From NCBI GenBank assembly GCA_937919655.1, contig CALFPJ010000010.1:1-40191 (forward strand): a DNA stretch of 40,191 nt, read 5' to 3'. The notes beneath the pieces were generated by a model. That model saw only the letters and a list, made by a program, of their open reading frames with translations. It was not told the origin of the DNA and ran no database searches. This document shows positions 9,146 through 18,094 of the stretch, piece by piece. Every line of letters begins with the position of its first letter. Position 1 is the first letter of the stretch. The position numbers and the translations under genes were made by a program. The stretch comes from an uncultured Gemmatimonadales bacterium (GTDB lineage Bacteria > Gemmatimonadota > Gemmatimonadetes > Longimicrobiales > Gaopeijiaceae).

Positions 9146-9775
9146 TCAGCGGATCGACGGTCCGCCCACCCGATCGTCAGGCACAAAACGATCACGCATG
9201 GGCATCTCCACAGCCGGTAGAGTCGTGGCGTCCAACACGGCATCAGCCGACAACAGTCCGTTGAGGCTCAGGATGTAGGCGATGACCGCGTAAGTTTGAT
9301 CCGCCGTTAGCGATCCGGGAGCATTCTGGGGCATTGCTTTGCGGATGTAGTCGAAAAGCGTCGTCGCATAGGGCCAATAATTCCCGATGCCTCGTGTGCC
9401 GGGCCAATCCCCCCAGGGCTCCATGCCAACCAGGCGATCATTGGGCCCTTCATTCCCAGTGGGACCGTGACACGCGATACAGTACATCTCGTAGACCTGT
9501 TTGCCTGCAGCGGCAGTCCCCGTCCCGCTGGGGAGTCCCTCTCCGTCCGGCCGCACGTCGATGTCCCATAACGCGACTCGGGCCGCCGACGCTGGGGATC
9601 CGAATCCAAACAGGGAAGGCGCATTCGCCGGCAACTGACCAGACGACACGGCGTCGGCCTGGCCATCGCCCTCCGCGTTCCCGGCCGACACACCTGGATC
9701 ACAGGCTGCAACCGCACACACGGCCACCACGACGAAGGTCACGCACGTGAGGCGCGCGCCGTCGAACCGGCTCAC
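9146..9775 (-). CDS. c-type cytochrome, electron-acceptor subunit of the SoxC-like dehydrogenase
   Basis: 209 residues starting at GTG inside the soxC stop (GTGA, 4-base overlap), so the two are translationally coupled. The N-terminus is a lipoprotein signal with lipobox AVAAC (Cys25). One class I heme site is present: C-I-A-C-H at residues 99-103, with a probable axial methionine in KAMPQNAPG near residue 148. The order Mo-dehydrogenase then monoheme cytochrome matches SoxC-SoxD and SorA-SorB pairs, where the cytochrome takes electrons from sulfite or sulfane oxidation at the Mo cofactor. A membrane-anchored periplasmic location is inferred from the lipobox. It could equally serve another substrate of the SUOX family. 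Confidence 0.88.
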   Translation of the reverse strand: MSRFDGARLTCVTFVVVAVCAVAACDPGVSAGNAEGDGQADAVSSGQLPANAPSLFGFGSPASAARVALWDIDVRPDGEGLPSGTGTAAAGKQVYEMYCIACHGPTGNEGPNDRLVGMEPWGDWPGTRGIGNYWPYATTLFDYIRKAMPQNAPGSLTADQTYAVIAYILSLNGLLSADAVLDATTLPAVEMPMRDRFVPDDRVGGPSIR

Positions 9776-11037
9776 AAGAGTTCTCCCAGCCCAAACGTGA
9801 CCACGCCATCAGCACCGATTCGCCAAGCTCGCTGATGATTCTGATGGTAGTTCGTTCGCTCACCGCGAGCTTCCCACAACTGCTGGATGGTCGGCTGCAC
9901 GTATCCCGTCTCGTCCACCGCCCGGCTCAGGATCACGGTCTCGCGGCCGTCCCATTCCCATAGGTGGCGGAAGCGGACTGTGGCCTTGGAGAGTATCGGG
10001 ACCTGCAGTTCCGCAGGGACCCAGGTAACCCCTCGATCCGTGCTAATATCCACGCGGGTGATCCTGCCCCTTCCCGTCCAGGCCAACCCCTTGATCTCCC
10101 ACCAACCAGGCTCTGGGAGCACATACGGATACGACGGGAACGTGATGATCGACTTGGCGTCCATCACAAAACTGAACTGCCGCGCCGTGCCGTCCTTGAG
10201 CGGATCGGTATAGCGGGACGTCTCTTCGCGCGTCATGGTCGGTTGATCCGTGACTTCGATGCGGCGCAGCCACTTCACGTTCGCGTTGCCCTCCCATCCG
10301 GGAAGAAGCAGACGCACGGGATAACCTTGCTCAGGCCGGATCGCTTCACCGTTTTGGCCATAGGCCAGCATAGCATCGTCCATGGCTTTGTCGAGCGGCA
10401 CGCTGCGCGACATCACCGCAGAATCACCACCTTCCGCCAGCAGCCAACTCGCGCCGGGTCGCACACCAACCTCACGCAGAATCGTCGACAGCATGACGCC
10501 CGACCACTCGCTCGTGCTGAGCAGTCCGTCGAGCGCCTGGGGTGTCACGTCGGTAGGCATACGATCCCGATTGTAGACCCCGCCGCCGTTTCCTGAGCAT
10601 TCCACGAAGTGAATGCGTGAGCTCTGCGGATAACGTTTCAAGTCCGCCATGCGGAACACCGTGGGGCGGTCCACCATACCGTGCACCATCAGCTCGTGCT
10701 CCTCAGCGATGATGTTAGGAACCCCGCCGTGATGTCGCTCGAAATGGAGATCAGCGGGTGTAATGATGCCGTGCAGGTCTTGGAGCGGCGTCCGCGATGA
10801 GCTCGACAACGCCTGGGTTCTGGGCAAACGCCTGGGGCGCTCACCAGGTGCGCGCTGCCCCAACTCACTCACAAACCGACCAGGAACCTTGGTGTGGTCC
10901 TGTCCGACCACCGGGGCCTCTTGGGCAACCAAGCTCACCGCATCAGCTTGGGTCTTGAGGAGGCCCGCAGCGATGACGCCAGACGTCGTAGCAAGCCAAG
11001 CGCGGCGCGAAAGGCCAGATCCTTCCTTCGGTGACAT
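9772..11037 (-). CDS. soxC: SoxC-like sulfite/sulfane dehydrogenase, molybdopterin subunit
   Basis: 421 residues from ATG 11037, chosen because it has an AAGGA ribosome site and puts a Tat signal at the N-terminus (LSRRAWL, Arg11-Arg12); the open frame to 11184 is not needed. The sulfite-oxidase-type molybdopterin domain spans about 85-300 with the Mo-ligating cysteine in HFVECSGNG (Cys147). A Mo-co dimerisation domain follows (about 300-415; GLAWTGRGRITRVDISTDRGVTW). Proteins of this family oxidise sulfite or sulfane sulfur in the periplasm and pass electrons to cytochrome c. No soxXYZAB genes are in the window, so a stand-alone sulfite dehydrogenase is more likely than a full Sox system. 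It is co-transcribed with the cytochrome downstream. Confidence 0.85.
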   Translation of the reverse strand: MSPKEGSGLSRRAWLATTSGVIAAGLLKTQADAVSLVAQEAPVVGQDHTKVPGRFVSELGQRAPGERPRRLPRTQALSSSSRTPLQDLHGIITPADLHFERHHGGVPNIIAEEHELMVHGMVDRPTVFRMADLKRYPQSSRIHFVECSGNGGGVYNRDRMPTDVTPQALDGLLSTSEWSGVMLSTILREVGVRPGASWLLAEGGDSAVMSRSVPLDKAMDDAMLAYGQNGEAIRPEQGYPVRLLLPGWEGNANVKWLRRIEVTDQPTMTREETSRYTDPLKDGTARQFSFVMDAKSIITFPSYPYVLPEPGWWEIKGLAWTGRGRITRVDISTDRGVTWVPAELQVPILSKATVRFRHLWEWDGRETVILSRAVDETGYVQPTIQQLWEARGERTNYHQNHQRAWRIGADGVVTFGLGELL

Positions 11038-11130
11038 GCGGAGGGTCCTTCGGGCAGTGAGAAGAGGCTGGGGGCACAACGTGCAAGGTGAGAGGGGCCG
11101 CCGCCAGTGGACCCGTGCCCGGCGGTCTCG

Positions 11131-11221
11131 AGAAGGCTGCTGAAGAAGTAGAATGGCGCGCGCTAGGGCCTGGGGCCGTGGCACGGTAACGCGGAACGCT
11201 GTACTTCCTCAACAGCCTTCT
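11131..11221. repeat. MITE-like element with 20-bp terminal inverted repeats
   Basis: Positions 11131-11150 and 11202-11221 are inverted copies matching at 18 of 20 positions, enclosing 51 bp with no coding potential. The total of 91 bp fits a miniature inverted-repeat transposable element. The CAGCCTTCT-type end resembles the terminal repeats of several IS families (from memory, not searched). It lies in the 272-bp gap between divergent soxC and the TPR gene. No clear target duplication is seen. A third copy of the end sequence occurs alone at 21193-21215. Confidence 0.65.
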
Positions 11222-11309
11222 AGGCCTCGCACAGGGACCGCTGGACGCACCGGCATCGCGCCGGCACATTATGCCCGTTCATCCCAATAAACCGTCGGAG
11301 CCGCACGCT

Positions 11310-12917
11310 ATGCGTCGATGTATACCACACGCAATCGCACTCGCCTTTCTCGCCCCCGCAGCGCTCGTGGGCCAAGACGGCCCGGAGCTCCCACCGGGCT
11401 TCGACGAGCCGATGCCGCTCCATCACGACGGCAAGGGACTAGGCCCCTTTTCGCGCTCCGTCACGACGACGTCTCACGAGGCGCAGCTCTATTTCGACCA
11501 GGGCATTCAACTCATTTACGCGTTCGATCCGAACCTAGGCGCGCGCTCGTTCCGTGAAGCTTGGAAGCGGGACCCTCAGTGCGCGATGTGCTATTTCGGG
11601 GAAGCCTGGGCTTGGGGCCCGTACCTGAACGGTCCCATGGTACCGTCCGACGCCCCGCTGGCGCACGCTGCGATCCAAAAGGCGATGGAGCTACGCGACG
11701 GAAACACGACTCCGGTCGAACGCGCCTTGATCGAAGCCATGGCCACGCGATATGAACCAGAGCACGACCGTGACACACGCCGCACGCTCGATGAATCGTG
11801 GGCCGCGACGATCGAAGCGGTTTACGACGCCTACCCGAATGACCTCGACGCCGGGTTCCTGACCGGCGAGGCGTTCATGCTGCTCGAGCCACGGCGCGGC
11901 ACGTGGGACATCGGCAAGGCATCGGTTCAGAAGATCCATCGTGTGCTCGAGACCGTGCTCACGAAGGACATCCTGCATCCGGGTGCGTGCCATCTGTACA
12001 TCCATGCGACCGAACCCACGGTAGAGCCCGGCAAGGCGGAGGCATGCGCGGAGTATCTCGGCAACTCGATCCCGGGGGCGAGCCACATCCAGCACATGCC
12101 GTCCCACACCTTCAACCGCATTGGACGGTGGGCCGATGCGGTGCGCGCCAATACGGACGCTTGGCACTCAGATCTGAAGGCTGAATACGGGGAGGGCTTC
12201 GCCATATATCCTTCTCACAACCTGCACATGTTGTTGTTTGCGGCGTCGAACGGCGGTCAGGGAGCTGTCGCGGTCCAGGCGGGCCGAGACTACGCAGACC
12301 TGATGGAGGGAGGCCAGTTCTATCAGGCGCTGACGCTCTTTCGATTCGGCCGGTTCAAGGACTTGGTCGAGCTCCAGGGCCCGCCGGAAGGTGCGGCATT
12401 CCTGGGACTGTGGGACGCAGCGAAGGGGTACGCCCACCTGCGCACCGGCGACGAAGGCACGGCGCGCTGGTACCTCCACAAGGTGAAAACCGCGATCTCG
12501 GACGCACCGGAGACCGAGGGATTCCGGGGGCACACCGTGACCCAGTTGCTGGGCATCACCGGCGGCATCTTGGAAGGGGAGATCCTCCGCGCCAACGGCG
12601 ACCTCGACGGCGCGATCGCGGTGCTCACCGCAGCGGCTGCAATTGAGGTTGGACTGCGCTACGACGAGCCTGAGCCACTTAACTTTTCGGTCCGCCAGTG
12701 GCTCGGCGATGCGTTGTGGGAGGCCGGTCACCACCAAGAGGCGGTGGACGCATTCCGAGCGGAACTCGTGGATCATCCACACAACGGCTGGTCGCTGTTC
12801 GGCCTGGAGCGCTCGCTGAGGGCGCTGGGACTCACCTCAGAGGCTGAGGCGACTCACGCGGACTTCGTCGCATCGTGGGCCGGAGCGGACACGTACATTC
12901 GGTCGCCGATCTTTTAG
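11310..12917 (+). CDS. Exported TPR-repeat protein
   Basis: 535 residues from ATG 11310, which has GGAG nine bases upstream and gives a normal signal peptide (about residues 1-22, cut near VGQD). An earlier in-frame ATG at 11271 would place the signal internally. Helical TPR-like repeats run through the protein; the first includes FREAWKRDPQCAMCYFGEAWAWGPYLN, given here as FREAWKRDPQ then CAMCYFGEAW. The CxxC there is followed by Tyr, so it is not a heme c site. A histidine-rich middle region (HPGACHLYIHATE, HIQHMPSHTF, PSHNLHML) is conserved in look-alike proteins from related phyla as I remember them and could bind a metal. Function is unknown; a periplasmic scaffold is inferred. Confidence 0.75.
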   Translation: MRRCIPHAIALAFLAPAALVGQDGPELPPGFDEPMPLHHDGKGLGPFSRSVTTTSHEAQLYFDQGIQLIYAFDPNLGARSFREAWKRDPQCAMCYFGEAWAWGPYLNGPMVPSDAPLAHAAIQKAMELRDGNTTPVERALIEAMATRYEPEHDRDTRRTLDESWAATIEAVYDAYPNDLDAGFLTGEAFMLLEPRRGTWDIGKASVQKIHRVLETVLTKDILHPGACHLYIHATEPTVEPGKAEACAEYLGNSIPGASHIQHMPSHTFNRIGRWADAVRANTDAWHSDLKAEYGEGFAIYPSHNLHMLLFAASNGGQGAVAVQAGRDYADLMEGGQFYQALTLFRFGRFKDLVELQGPPEGAAFLGLWDAAKGYAHLRTGDEGTARWYLHKVKTAISDAPETEGFRGHTVTQLLGITGGILEGEILRANGDLDGAIAVLTAAAAIEVGLRYDEPEPLNFSVRQWLGDALWEAGHHQEAVDAFRAELVDHPHNGWSLFGLERSLRALGLTSEAEATHADFVASWAGADTYIRSPIF

Positions 12918-12922
12918 GTGCT

Positions 12923-12970
12923 CTCCCCTTGGGGCTCGCGGGCGTCAGCCTCCGGGCCCCTTGGGGGAAG
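12923..12970. terminator. Hairpin between convergent genes, probable terminator
   Basis: Two near-palindromic blocks, CTCCCCTTGGGGC (12923-12935) and GCCCCTTGGGGGAAG (12956-12970), can pair with each other around a 20-base loop. They lie between the stop of the TPR gene and the stop of the opposing gene at 12980. No T-tract is present. Confidence 0.45.
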
Positions 12971-12979
12971 CGCTTCGGG

Positions 12980-13513
12980 TTAGTGAGCGGGTTCGTCTTC
13001 AGCGTCCAACGTGAAGACAGGATAGATCCGCTCTTCGGCCAGGAGGACCTCCTCGACCGCGCGGACCATGGGGAGTTGCGGGCCGATGCGCGCCGCGGCC
13101 TCCTCCCGCACGAATGTGTTCGACGTGGTCGCTCCGTAGGAGACAACCGAGTGCGCCAGCAGCAGGGTCGCCGCTCGGAGCAGTACCTCCTCGTCCTCGT
13201 CACCCCTCTCGAGTTGCCGCAGCGCCGCCTCAGTCGCAGCGATCGAAGCCCCACGGGTGAACCCGCCGCGCGTCATGGCGAGAAAGAGGCCCGTCACGGT
13301 CAGGCCGGCGCCCAAGATCAGCACGGTTGTCGCCACTCCGCCGGCGATACCGAACCTCGGCACCAGGGCCCCAACGGCGACGAGATCCGCGATGCCAAGT
13401 AGGACCATCCCGACCCCGTAACGCCCGGGTTCGAACGGAGGCGGTTCCGCGTCGATCTCTCGCAGCGCCTCCTCAATGAGAAGGCGGCGTCCGTCAGTGA
13501 CTTGAAAACTCAA
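12980..13513 (-). CDS. Small two-TM membrane protein, unknown function
   Basis: 177 residues; the only practical start in this frame is TTG 13513, which has no obvious ribosome site. It lies 33 bases after the M1-like gene on the same strand, so translation by read-through or reinitiation is possible. Residues 1-28 are acidic and helical. Two membrane helices (about 32-55 and 58-82) follow, then a cytosolic helical region of about 90 residues rich in Glu and Ala. No family is recognised. Confidence 0.6.
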   Translation of the reverse strand: MSFQVTDGRRLLIEEALREIDAEPPPFEPGRYGVGMVLLGIADLVAVGALVPRFGIAGGVATTVLILGAGLTVTGLFLAMTRGGFTRGASIAATEAALRQLERGDEDEEVLLRAATLLLAHSVVSYGATTSNTFVREEAAARIGPQLPMVRAVEEVLLAEERIYPVFTLDAEDEPAH

Positions 13514-13546
13514 AGTGTTAGGCCCGCTGACCGAAACGGATCCGCA

Positions 13547-15256
13547 TCATCCCGCCGAAGGCACCCGCGGCCAGGCGTTGTCGCTCGGATCGCGGTCCGG
13601 GAAGCGTCCGTTCGGGTCGAGGGTGATCGTCTCAATGCCATCGAGCGCGAACGGGAGTTCGGCCTGGAAACTCTTGCTGCCGGTGAACCAGACATCCACC
13701 GGGAAAGTCACGAGTACCTCATTTTCTCCGACCTTCTCGGCATTCAGAATGGACGCGACTGAGGGATCCCAACCGCGGAACTGGATACTCAACACGACCG
13801 GGGCAGGCATTTGACCGTCCTGACGCACGGTGACGGCGGTATTGCCGCCCGACGCCGCAAAGTTGGCCATCGACCCGTCCACGCTCTCCGTGGTGAAGAG
13901 CCAGTAGTTCCAGAACCAACCCAGGTCCTGCCCGAGCGAAGCGTTCATGGAGAACATGTAGTCCCACGGGGACGGGTGCTTGAAACGCCACGCCTTCGCG
14001 TACTCACTCATGGCACGCTGGACTTCCTCAGCGCCGAGCGCCGACATGATGAACATCGGGTACTCCATGCCGGTGTCAGGTCCGTCCGCCATGGTCAGGA
14101 TCGGGAAGGCGTAGGGCATCCACAGCTCGGGGTAAAACTGGAGCGCGTGGCGACCGCGCTCGTCCGCACCCTCGAAGCCGGCGGCATGGCCGGGCAGGTA
14201 CATCCAGTAGAACGGGATCGTCTCCGCACCGGGAATGTCCACACGGGTCGCCTGCCAGATGTATTGATCCGATGCAGCCCAAGCGAAGTCGTTCACGTAG
14301 TCGGCAACGAAGTGCCACACGAGCCGGTCACCCGTCGCCGTCGCCTTCCCTGCCCCGAAATCGGTTTCACCCACGATGGTGAGCGTGGCATCGGACTCCA
14401 TTACGTGGGACAGTCTCTTTCGGATCTGTGAGCTGAGTACCTCATCGGGGTTCTGCAGCAGCCCCGTAGCCCCCACGGTCCAATCGGCTGGAACGTCGAG
14501 CCGCACATCGAAGCTTCCGAAGTTGTTGTAGAACTCCGAGCCCCCCAGGTAGGGGTCTGTGTCCCAGCCGCGCAGGTCATCGTATTTCGCAACCTGCGGA
14601 TACCACTGCGCGACTTGAACGAGGGAGTCGCCCCAGGCGCCCATCCTCAGGCCTCGTCCACCCGTGACAGAGGGCACTTCAAAACTCCAATCGATGGCGA
14701 GTGTCACGCTGCCGTGCGCCGGAATCGGATCTTTCAGGCGCAACGTCGCGGACGTCGTATTGAGGCCCGTCACGTAGTTGTTCTCAGGGGATCTCGCTTG
14801 CCCCCTGCCTCGGCCTCCACCCTGCGGCTGGAGCGCCAGGTCCACCGCGAAACCATTCACCGAGATCGCCGAAACCACGGTTCCCCCAGTAATGTCTGGC
14901 ACGGCCCGAGAACGCACGGCGTTCTCTGCGTAGACGTTTTGGTCAAGGCGGAGGACAATTCGGTCCAGAGCATCTGGACTGTTGTTTTCGACGGTGACCG
15001 TTTCTCGCCCAAAAATTGCACCCACCCCAATGTCGAGGCGTGCATCAATGGAGTAGCTCACTTCCAGTTGCCAATAGTTGGCACCAGGCGCACCCGTGGA
15101 GTCGCGCGCCCCCGCACCGCAGGCGTTACGGATCATGTTGGTGAGCGGGACGTCTCGACGAACAGCCCGTTCCTGGAGCGCGTTCTGCGCGCTGCTGGCC
15201 GACGGAATCGCTAAGAGCAAGGCCAAGAAGCCAAGTGCGATCGACGTGCGTTTCAT
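13547..15256 (-). CDS. M1-family peptidase relative lacking the zinc-binding catalytic core
   Basis: 569 residues from ATG 15256 (GGAG nine bases upstream; signal peptide residues 1-23 ending SSAQ). The N-terminal beta domain typical of exported M1 aminopeptidase-like proteins is complete to about residue 390 and includes GMEYPM, the GxMEN-equivalent substrate loop that in the family precedes HExxH-(18)-E. Here GMEYPMFIMSALG is followed at once by AEEVQRAMSEYAKAW and WDYMF, sequence that normally lies more than 100 residues further on. No HExxH motif occurs anywhere in the protein. The joint near 14040 is in frame. The C-terminal beta domain is intact. The protein should be unable to bind zinc in the usual way: a pseudoenzyme, a recent in-frame deletion, or an assembly collapse. 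Confidence 0.75.
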   Translation of the reverse strand: MKRTSIALGFLALLLAIPSASSAQNALQERAVRRDVPLTNMIRNACGAGARDSTGAPGANYWQLEVSYSIDARLDIGVGAIFGRETVTVENNSPDALDRIVLRLDQNVYAENAVRSRAVPDITGGTVVSAISVNGFAVDLALQPQGGGRGRGQARSPENNYVTGLNTTSATLRLKDPIPAHGSVTLAIDWSFEVPSVTGGRGLRMGAWGDSLVQVAQWYPQVAKYDDLRGWDTDPYLGGSEFYNNFGSFDVRLDVPADWTVGATGLLQNPDEVLSSQIRKRLSHVMESDATLTIVGETDFGAGKATATGDRLVWHFVADYVNDFAWAASDQYIWQATRVDIPGAETIPFYWMYLPGHAAGFEGADERGRHALQFYPELWMPYAFPILTMADGPDTGMEYPMFIMSALGAEEVQRAMSEYAKAWRFKHPSPWDYMFSMNASLGQDLGWFWNYWLFTTESVDGSMANFAASGGNTAVTVRQDGQMPAPVVLSIQFRGWDPSVASILNAEKVGENEVLVTFPVDVWFTGSKSFQAELPFALDGIETITLDPNGRFPDRDPSDNAWPRVPSAG

Positions 15257-15637
15257 GATCCACAACTCCAAAAAAAACCAGGCGCGAAGGCCGCGGCAGG
15301 GGCGCTCGTGACAGGGTGTCCCTTCTAGCGCGTCGCGACGATTACAGACGCTAGGTACGGACCTCCCACCCAACAAGGGAGCCTTGGGCCCGCAGAGCCT
15401 CTCAGCGGGAGTTTTCTGACGGAGCTGGCGGGATTTTTCTTACTCGGGAGGCGCATCACCACGCGTCACCCACCTGATCGCGGCCTGATCGTCCCCAGGA
15501 TTGTCTCTATGACTCGCTCGACAACGCGAGATTCGTTGCTCCGCTAGCGAGCTCGGAGCTGGACGCACGCAACGTCGTCACACACTGCTGACGTCTGGGT
15601 GGCAGCCCGCGACCGAGATCGTCGAGGAAAGCTTCCG
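15257..15637. other. Intergenic region of about 380 bp without a recognisable gene
   Basis: No open frame with protein-like composition is seen. It must hold the promoter of the M1-like gene. A GCTCCG/CGGAGC stem at 15538-15559 and a CTCGC/GCGAG stem at about 15512-15529 are the only structures noted. No convincing -35/-10 pair was found. Confidence 0.5.
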
Positions 15638-17071
15638 CTATCGCCCGATCCGCAGGTTGCCCTTCCACCAATCTGCTTCGGCCGCACTCGCGGGTCCCAT
15701 CTTGCCCCTAACAGATTCAAAGAGCACTTCAGGCCGATAGACCCTCCCGGCCTTGATCACGACGGCTACCTGACGCGCGTCGGTGATCGTCACGAGCGGG
15801 TTCCCACGGACGACGGTCAGGTCGGCATACTTGCCCTGCTCGATCGTCCCCAGTCGCTCATCGACGCCAAACGCACGCGCTGCGTTTATGGTGCCAGCCT
15901 GGAGCGCGGCCGCGTTCGGAAGGCCCGACAAGACCATCGACTGAAGCTCCCGGTGCACGGCAAATCCACTCCACCACTCGCCCCAACTCGGGTGATCCGT
16001 GCCCAGCGTGATGTTGTCCCCGCCGCCGAAGTCGTAGAAGAGCTTGATGGTGCGACGCTTCATATAGTAGATGCGCTCGAACTGGTCGAGGGGGGTATGT
16101 GGAATGCGAGCCTCTACCTCGGCACGCGCGTATGGCGTCATGAAGCCGCGCTCGTCTTCCCAGTAGTCATAGACTTCCGGGTCCTTGCCGGCCCAGTAGT
16201 CGTAGGCACTCAGCGTCGCGTCGAAATAGGCCCCTCGCTCGACGAAGAGCCGCGTCTGGGCTTCGATCTGCGCGAGCGTGGTCGGGTCATCGAGGTCGAA
16301 GGCCTCCAACGAGGCGTACGCCGACTGCGTTCCCAGGAAGGCGTCGCCCCCCATGAAGTGTTCAATGCGGTCGATGCCCATGTAGATCGCATCTCGGGGA
16401 TTCACGCTGTTGCGGAAGCCAGAATCCAGGTGGCCGGTCACGGTGAGTCCGTGCTCATGCGCAACGTCGATGAGGACCGCGAGTTGCTCCGGCCGGATGC
16501 CCTTGGCCTTGAAACCGCGCGCTCCGTTGAGCGCCCAGTACGTCGCTTCCTTGCGGACCGAGTCCGGTGTCATCGCGTCGTGACTCCATCCCGGCCGCGC
16601 GGTGCCCCAATATGGTCCCGAACTGAAGATGCGTGGGCCGGGCACTTCGCCGCTCGCGATACGGGCGCGGCCGCGACGCGCCTCATCAGGGTCGATCTCT
16701 CCCGCCGGGAACGTCGACGTCACGCCGTTCGCTAGGAAAAGCACCGGGTTCACCGTGTAGTCGTCGACTCTACCCTCTCCGAAGAGGTCCACCGCGTAGT
16801 GGGCGTGTAGGTCGAATAACCCCGGCATGATGAAATGGTCGTCGTCGAACGCGAGCACGGTCGCCTCTCCGGTCTCGTCCGCACCGATGCCGATGCGCAC
16901 GATCGTCCCGTTGCGGATCAGGATACCGGGGTTTGGCCTGGCTTCGTCGGCGGTGCCGTCCCAGAGTTGACCGCCGAGGACCGCGAGTTCGCCAGCGCGC
17001 GGTCGGGGCGCCTGCGCTTGAAGCACGGCAGGCAGTAGGAGCAGCGCGGCAAGAAGTGCAATGCGTCGCAT
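15638..17071 (-). CDS. Exported amidohydrolase (imidazolonepropionase/prolidase-like)
   Basis: 477 residues from ATG 17071 (TGAGG just upstream; signal peptide about residues 1-20, cut after LQAQA). Metal-site motifs of the amidohydrolase superfamily are in order: H-A-H in GLFDLHAHY (about 84-90), a lysine candidate in GARGFKAKGI (about 195), H in TVTGHLDSG (about 214), H in RIEHFMGG (about 238) and D in TLGTDHPSW (about 361). The C-terminal strands GTIEQGKYADLTVV rebuild the small beta domain. Such exported enzymes hydrolyse cyclic amides or Xaa-Pro peptides, but the substrate cannot be told from sequence. A lysine-plus-histidine set suggests a binuclear site. Confidence 0.85.
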   Translation of the reverse strand: MRRIALLAALLLLPAVLQAQAPRPRAGELAVLGGQLWDGTADEARPNPGILIRNGTIVRIGIGADETGEATVLAFDDDHFIMPGLFDLHAHYAVDLFGEGRVDDYTVNPVLFLANGVTSTFPAGEIDPDEARRGRARIASGEVPGPRIFSSGPYWGTARPGWSHDAMTPDSVRKEATYWALNGARGFKAKGIRPEQLAVLIDVAHEHGLTVTGHLDSGFRNSVNPRDAIYMGIDRIEHFMGGDAFLGTQSAYASLEAFDLDDPTTLAQIEAQTRLFVERGAYFDATLSAYDYWAGKDPEVYDYWEDERGFMTPYARAEVEARIPHTPLDQFERIYYMKRRTIKLFYDFGGGDNITLGTDHPSWGEWWSGFAVHRELQSMVLSGLPNAAALQAGTINAARAFGVDERLGTIEQGKYADLTVVRGNPLVTITDARQVAVVIKAGRVYRPEVLFESVRGKMGPASAAEADWWKGNLRIGR

Positions 17072-17254
17072 AGTCGACCTCAGGAGTGGACGGGCGCCCC
17101 GAGCATACGACCGCAGAGGCCTAGCGGGCCATCCCAACCACTACGCCCCGGACGGCTCTCCAGTCAGAACCCGGTCGCCCTCAGCGCCAAAAAGACAGCG
17201 ACATCTGGACGAAAATGTGTTGGGTTTCGGTGAACCGCGTCCGCGCGGCAATGC

Positions 17255-17961
17255 TTAAAGCCCCTGTCTCAAAAAGAATACGACGATCGAATCCGTCGCC
17301 ACGAGGTCTAGGCTCTTCACGCCTAAAGCTGGATTCAAATTCACCGGACTGCCCGGCCATGTGTGCCCCCCCACCCTCGATCCTGTAGAAGAGCGTCTCC
17401 GCCCTGCACCCCGCATAGTCCCACCGCTGGACCACAGTGCCCTCGTCAAACAGATCTGGCATCTCCCTCACGTCAGGGGTGTCCTGACATCCGTTTCGGC
17501 TGCGCCACCCCGCCACGTGTTCGAGAATCGGCACTTGGATGTCTCCCCCCCACCAGCGGCGCGTTGACCGCGACGCCGTCCCACGGAAACTGCCCGTCCG
17601 CGGTCCCATTGATCATGAGGATAGGGACCGCACGGGTAGGCTCGCAGTTCTCAAGATGCCACGTCCACATCCCTGCACCGTTAGACGCAAACCCCGCGAT
17701 TTCGTCTGCGAGGGTGCATGCGGCCCGGTAGGTCATCATTCCACCGTTGGAGAAGCCTGACAGGAAGATCCTGTCGGGGTCCACGGGCAAGATCTTAGGG
17801 AGGGCATCGACGACGACTCGAAAGTAGTGCACGTCGCCCACGCCGATGGCGGCGTTCGGGGAACACCGATCGCACGCCATCGCCCATTCATTCTGGGCGT
17901 TGCTCTTGGGGTAGACCGCGATGAAGCCCATGGTATCCGCCGCCTCGTTCATGCCGGTCAC
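17255..17961 (-). pseudogene. PHB-depolymerase/feruloyl-esterase-like gene with two frameshifts and a damaged 5' end
   Basis: Three consecutive frames together spell an alpha/beta-hydrolase of the LpqC/poly-hydroxybutyrate depolymerase type. Frame one gives TGMNEAADTMGFIAVYP, the nucleophile elbow SGFSNGG and a possible acid in INGTADGQFPW. A one-base gain at the G7 run (17545-17551) moves to frame two, VPILEHVAGWRSRNGC. A second one-base gain at another G7 run (17366-17372) moves to frame three, GGHTWPGSP, which holds the expected catalytic His and runs to a stop at 17255. Removing one G from each run would restore a single frame. Upstream of GMNEAAD no start codon in frame gives the usual signal peptide and HGxxG oxyanion loop; that part is overlapped by the divergent gene at 18095. 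Confidence 0.75.
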
Positions 17962-18094
17962 CACCACATCGCCTGCTTCTGGCCTGCGCACGTGCCCGAC
18001 CAGCTCAACCACGCGCCTGACTGGACCGGCAAGTGTGCTTCCGCCCAGAAAGACTGGCGGAAGCTCGACCTCATTTTCCCCTAGGCCCGCCGAT

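Noticed and set aside
11580..11640. CAMC motif in the TPR protein as a heme c site
   Set aside because: The residue after the second cysteine is Tyr, not His, so it is not CxxCH.
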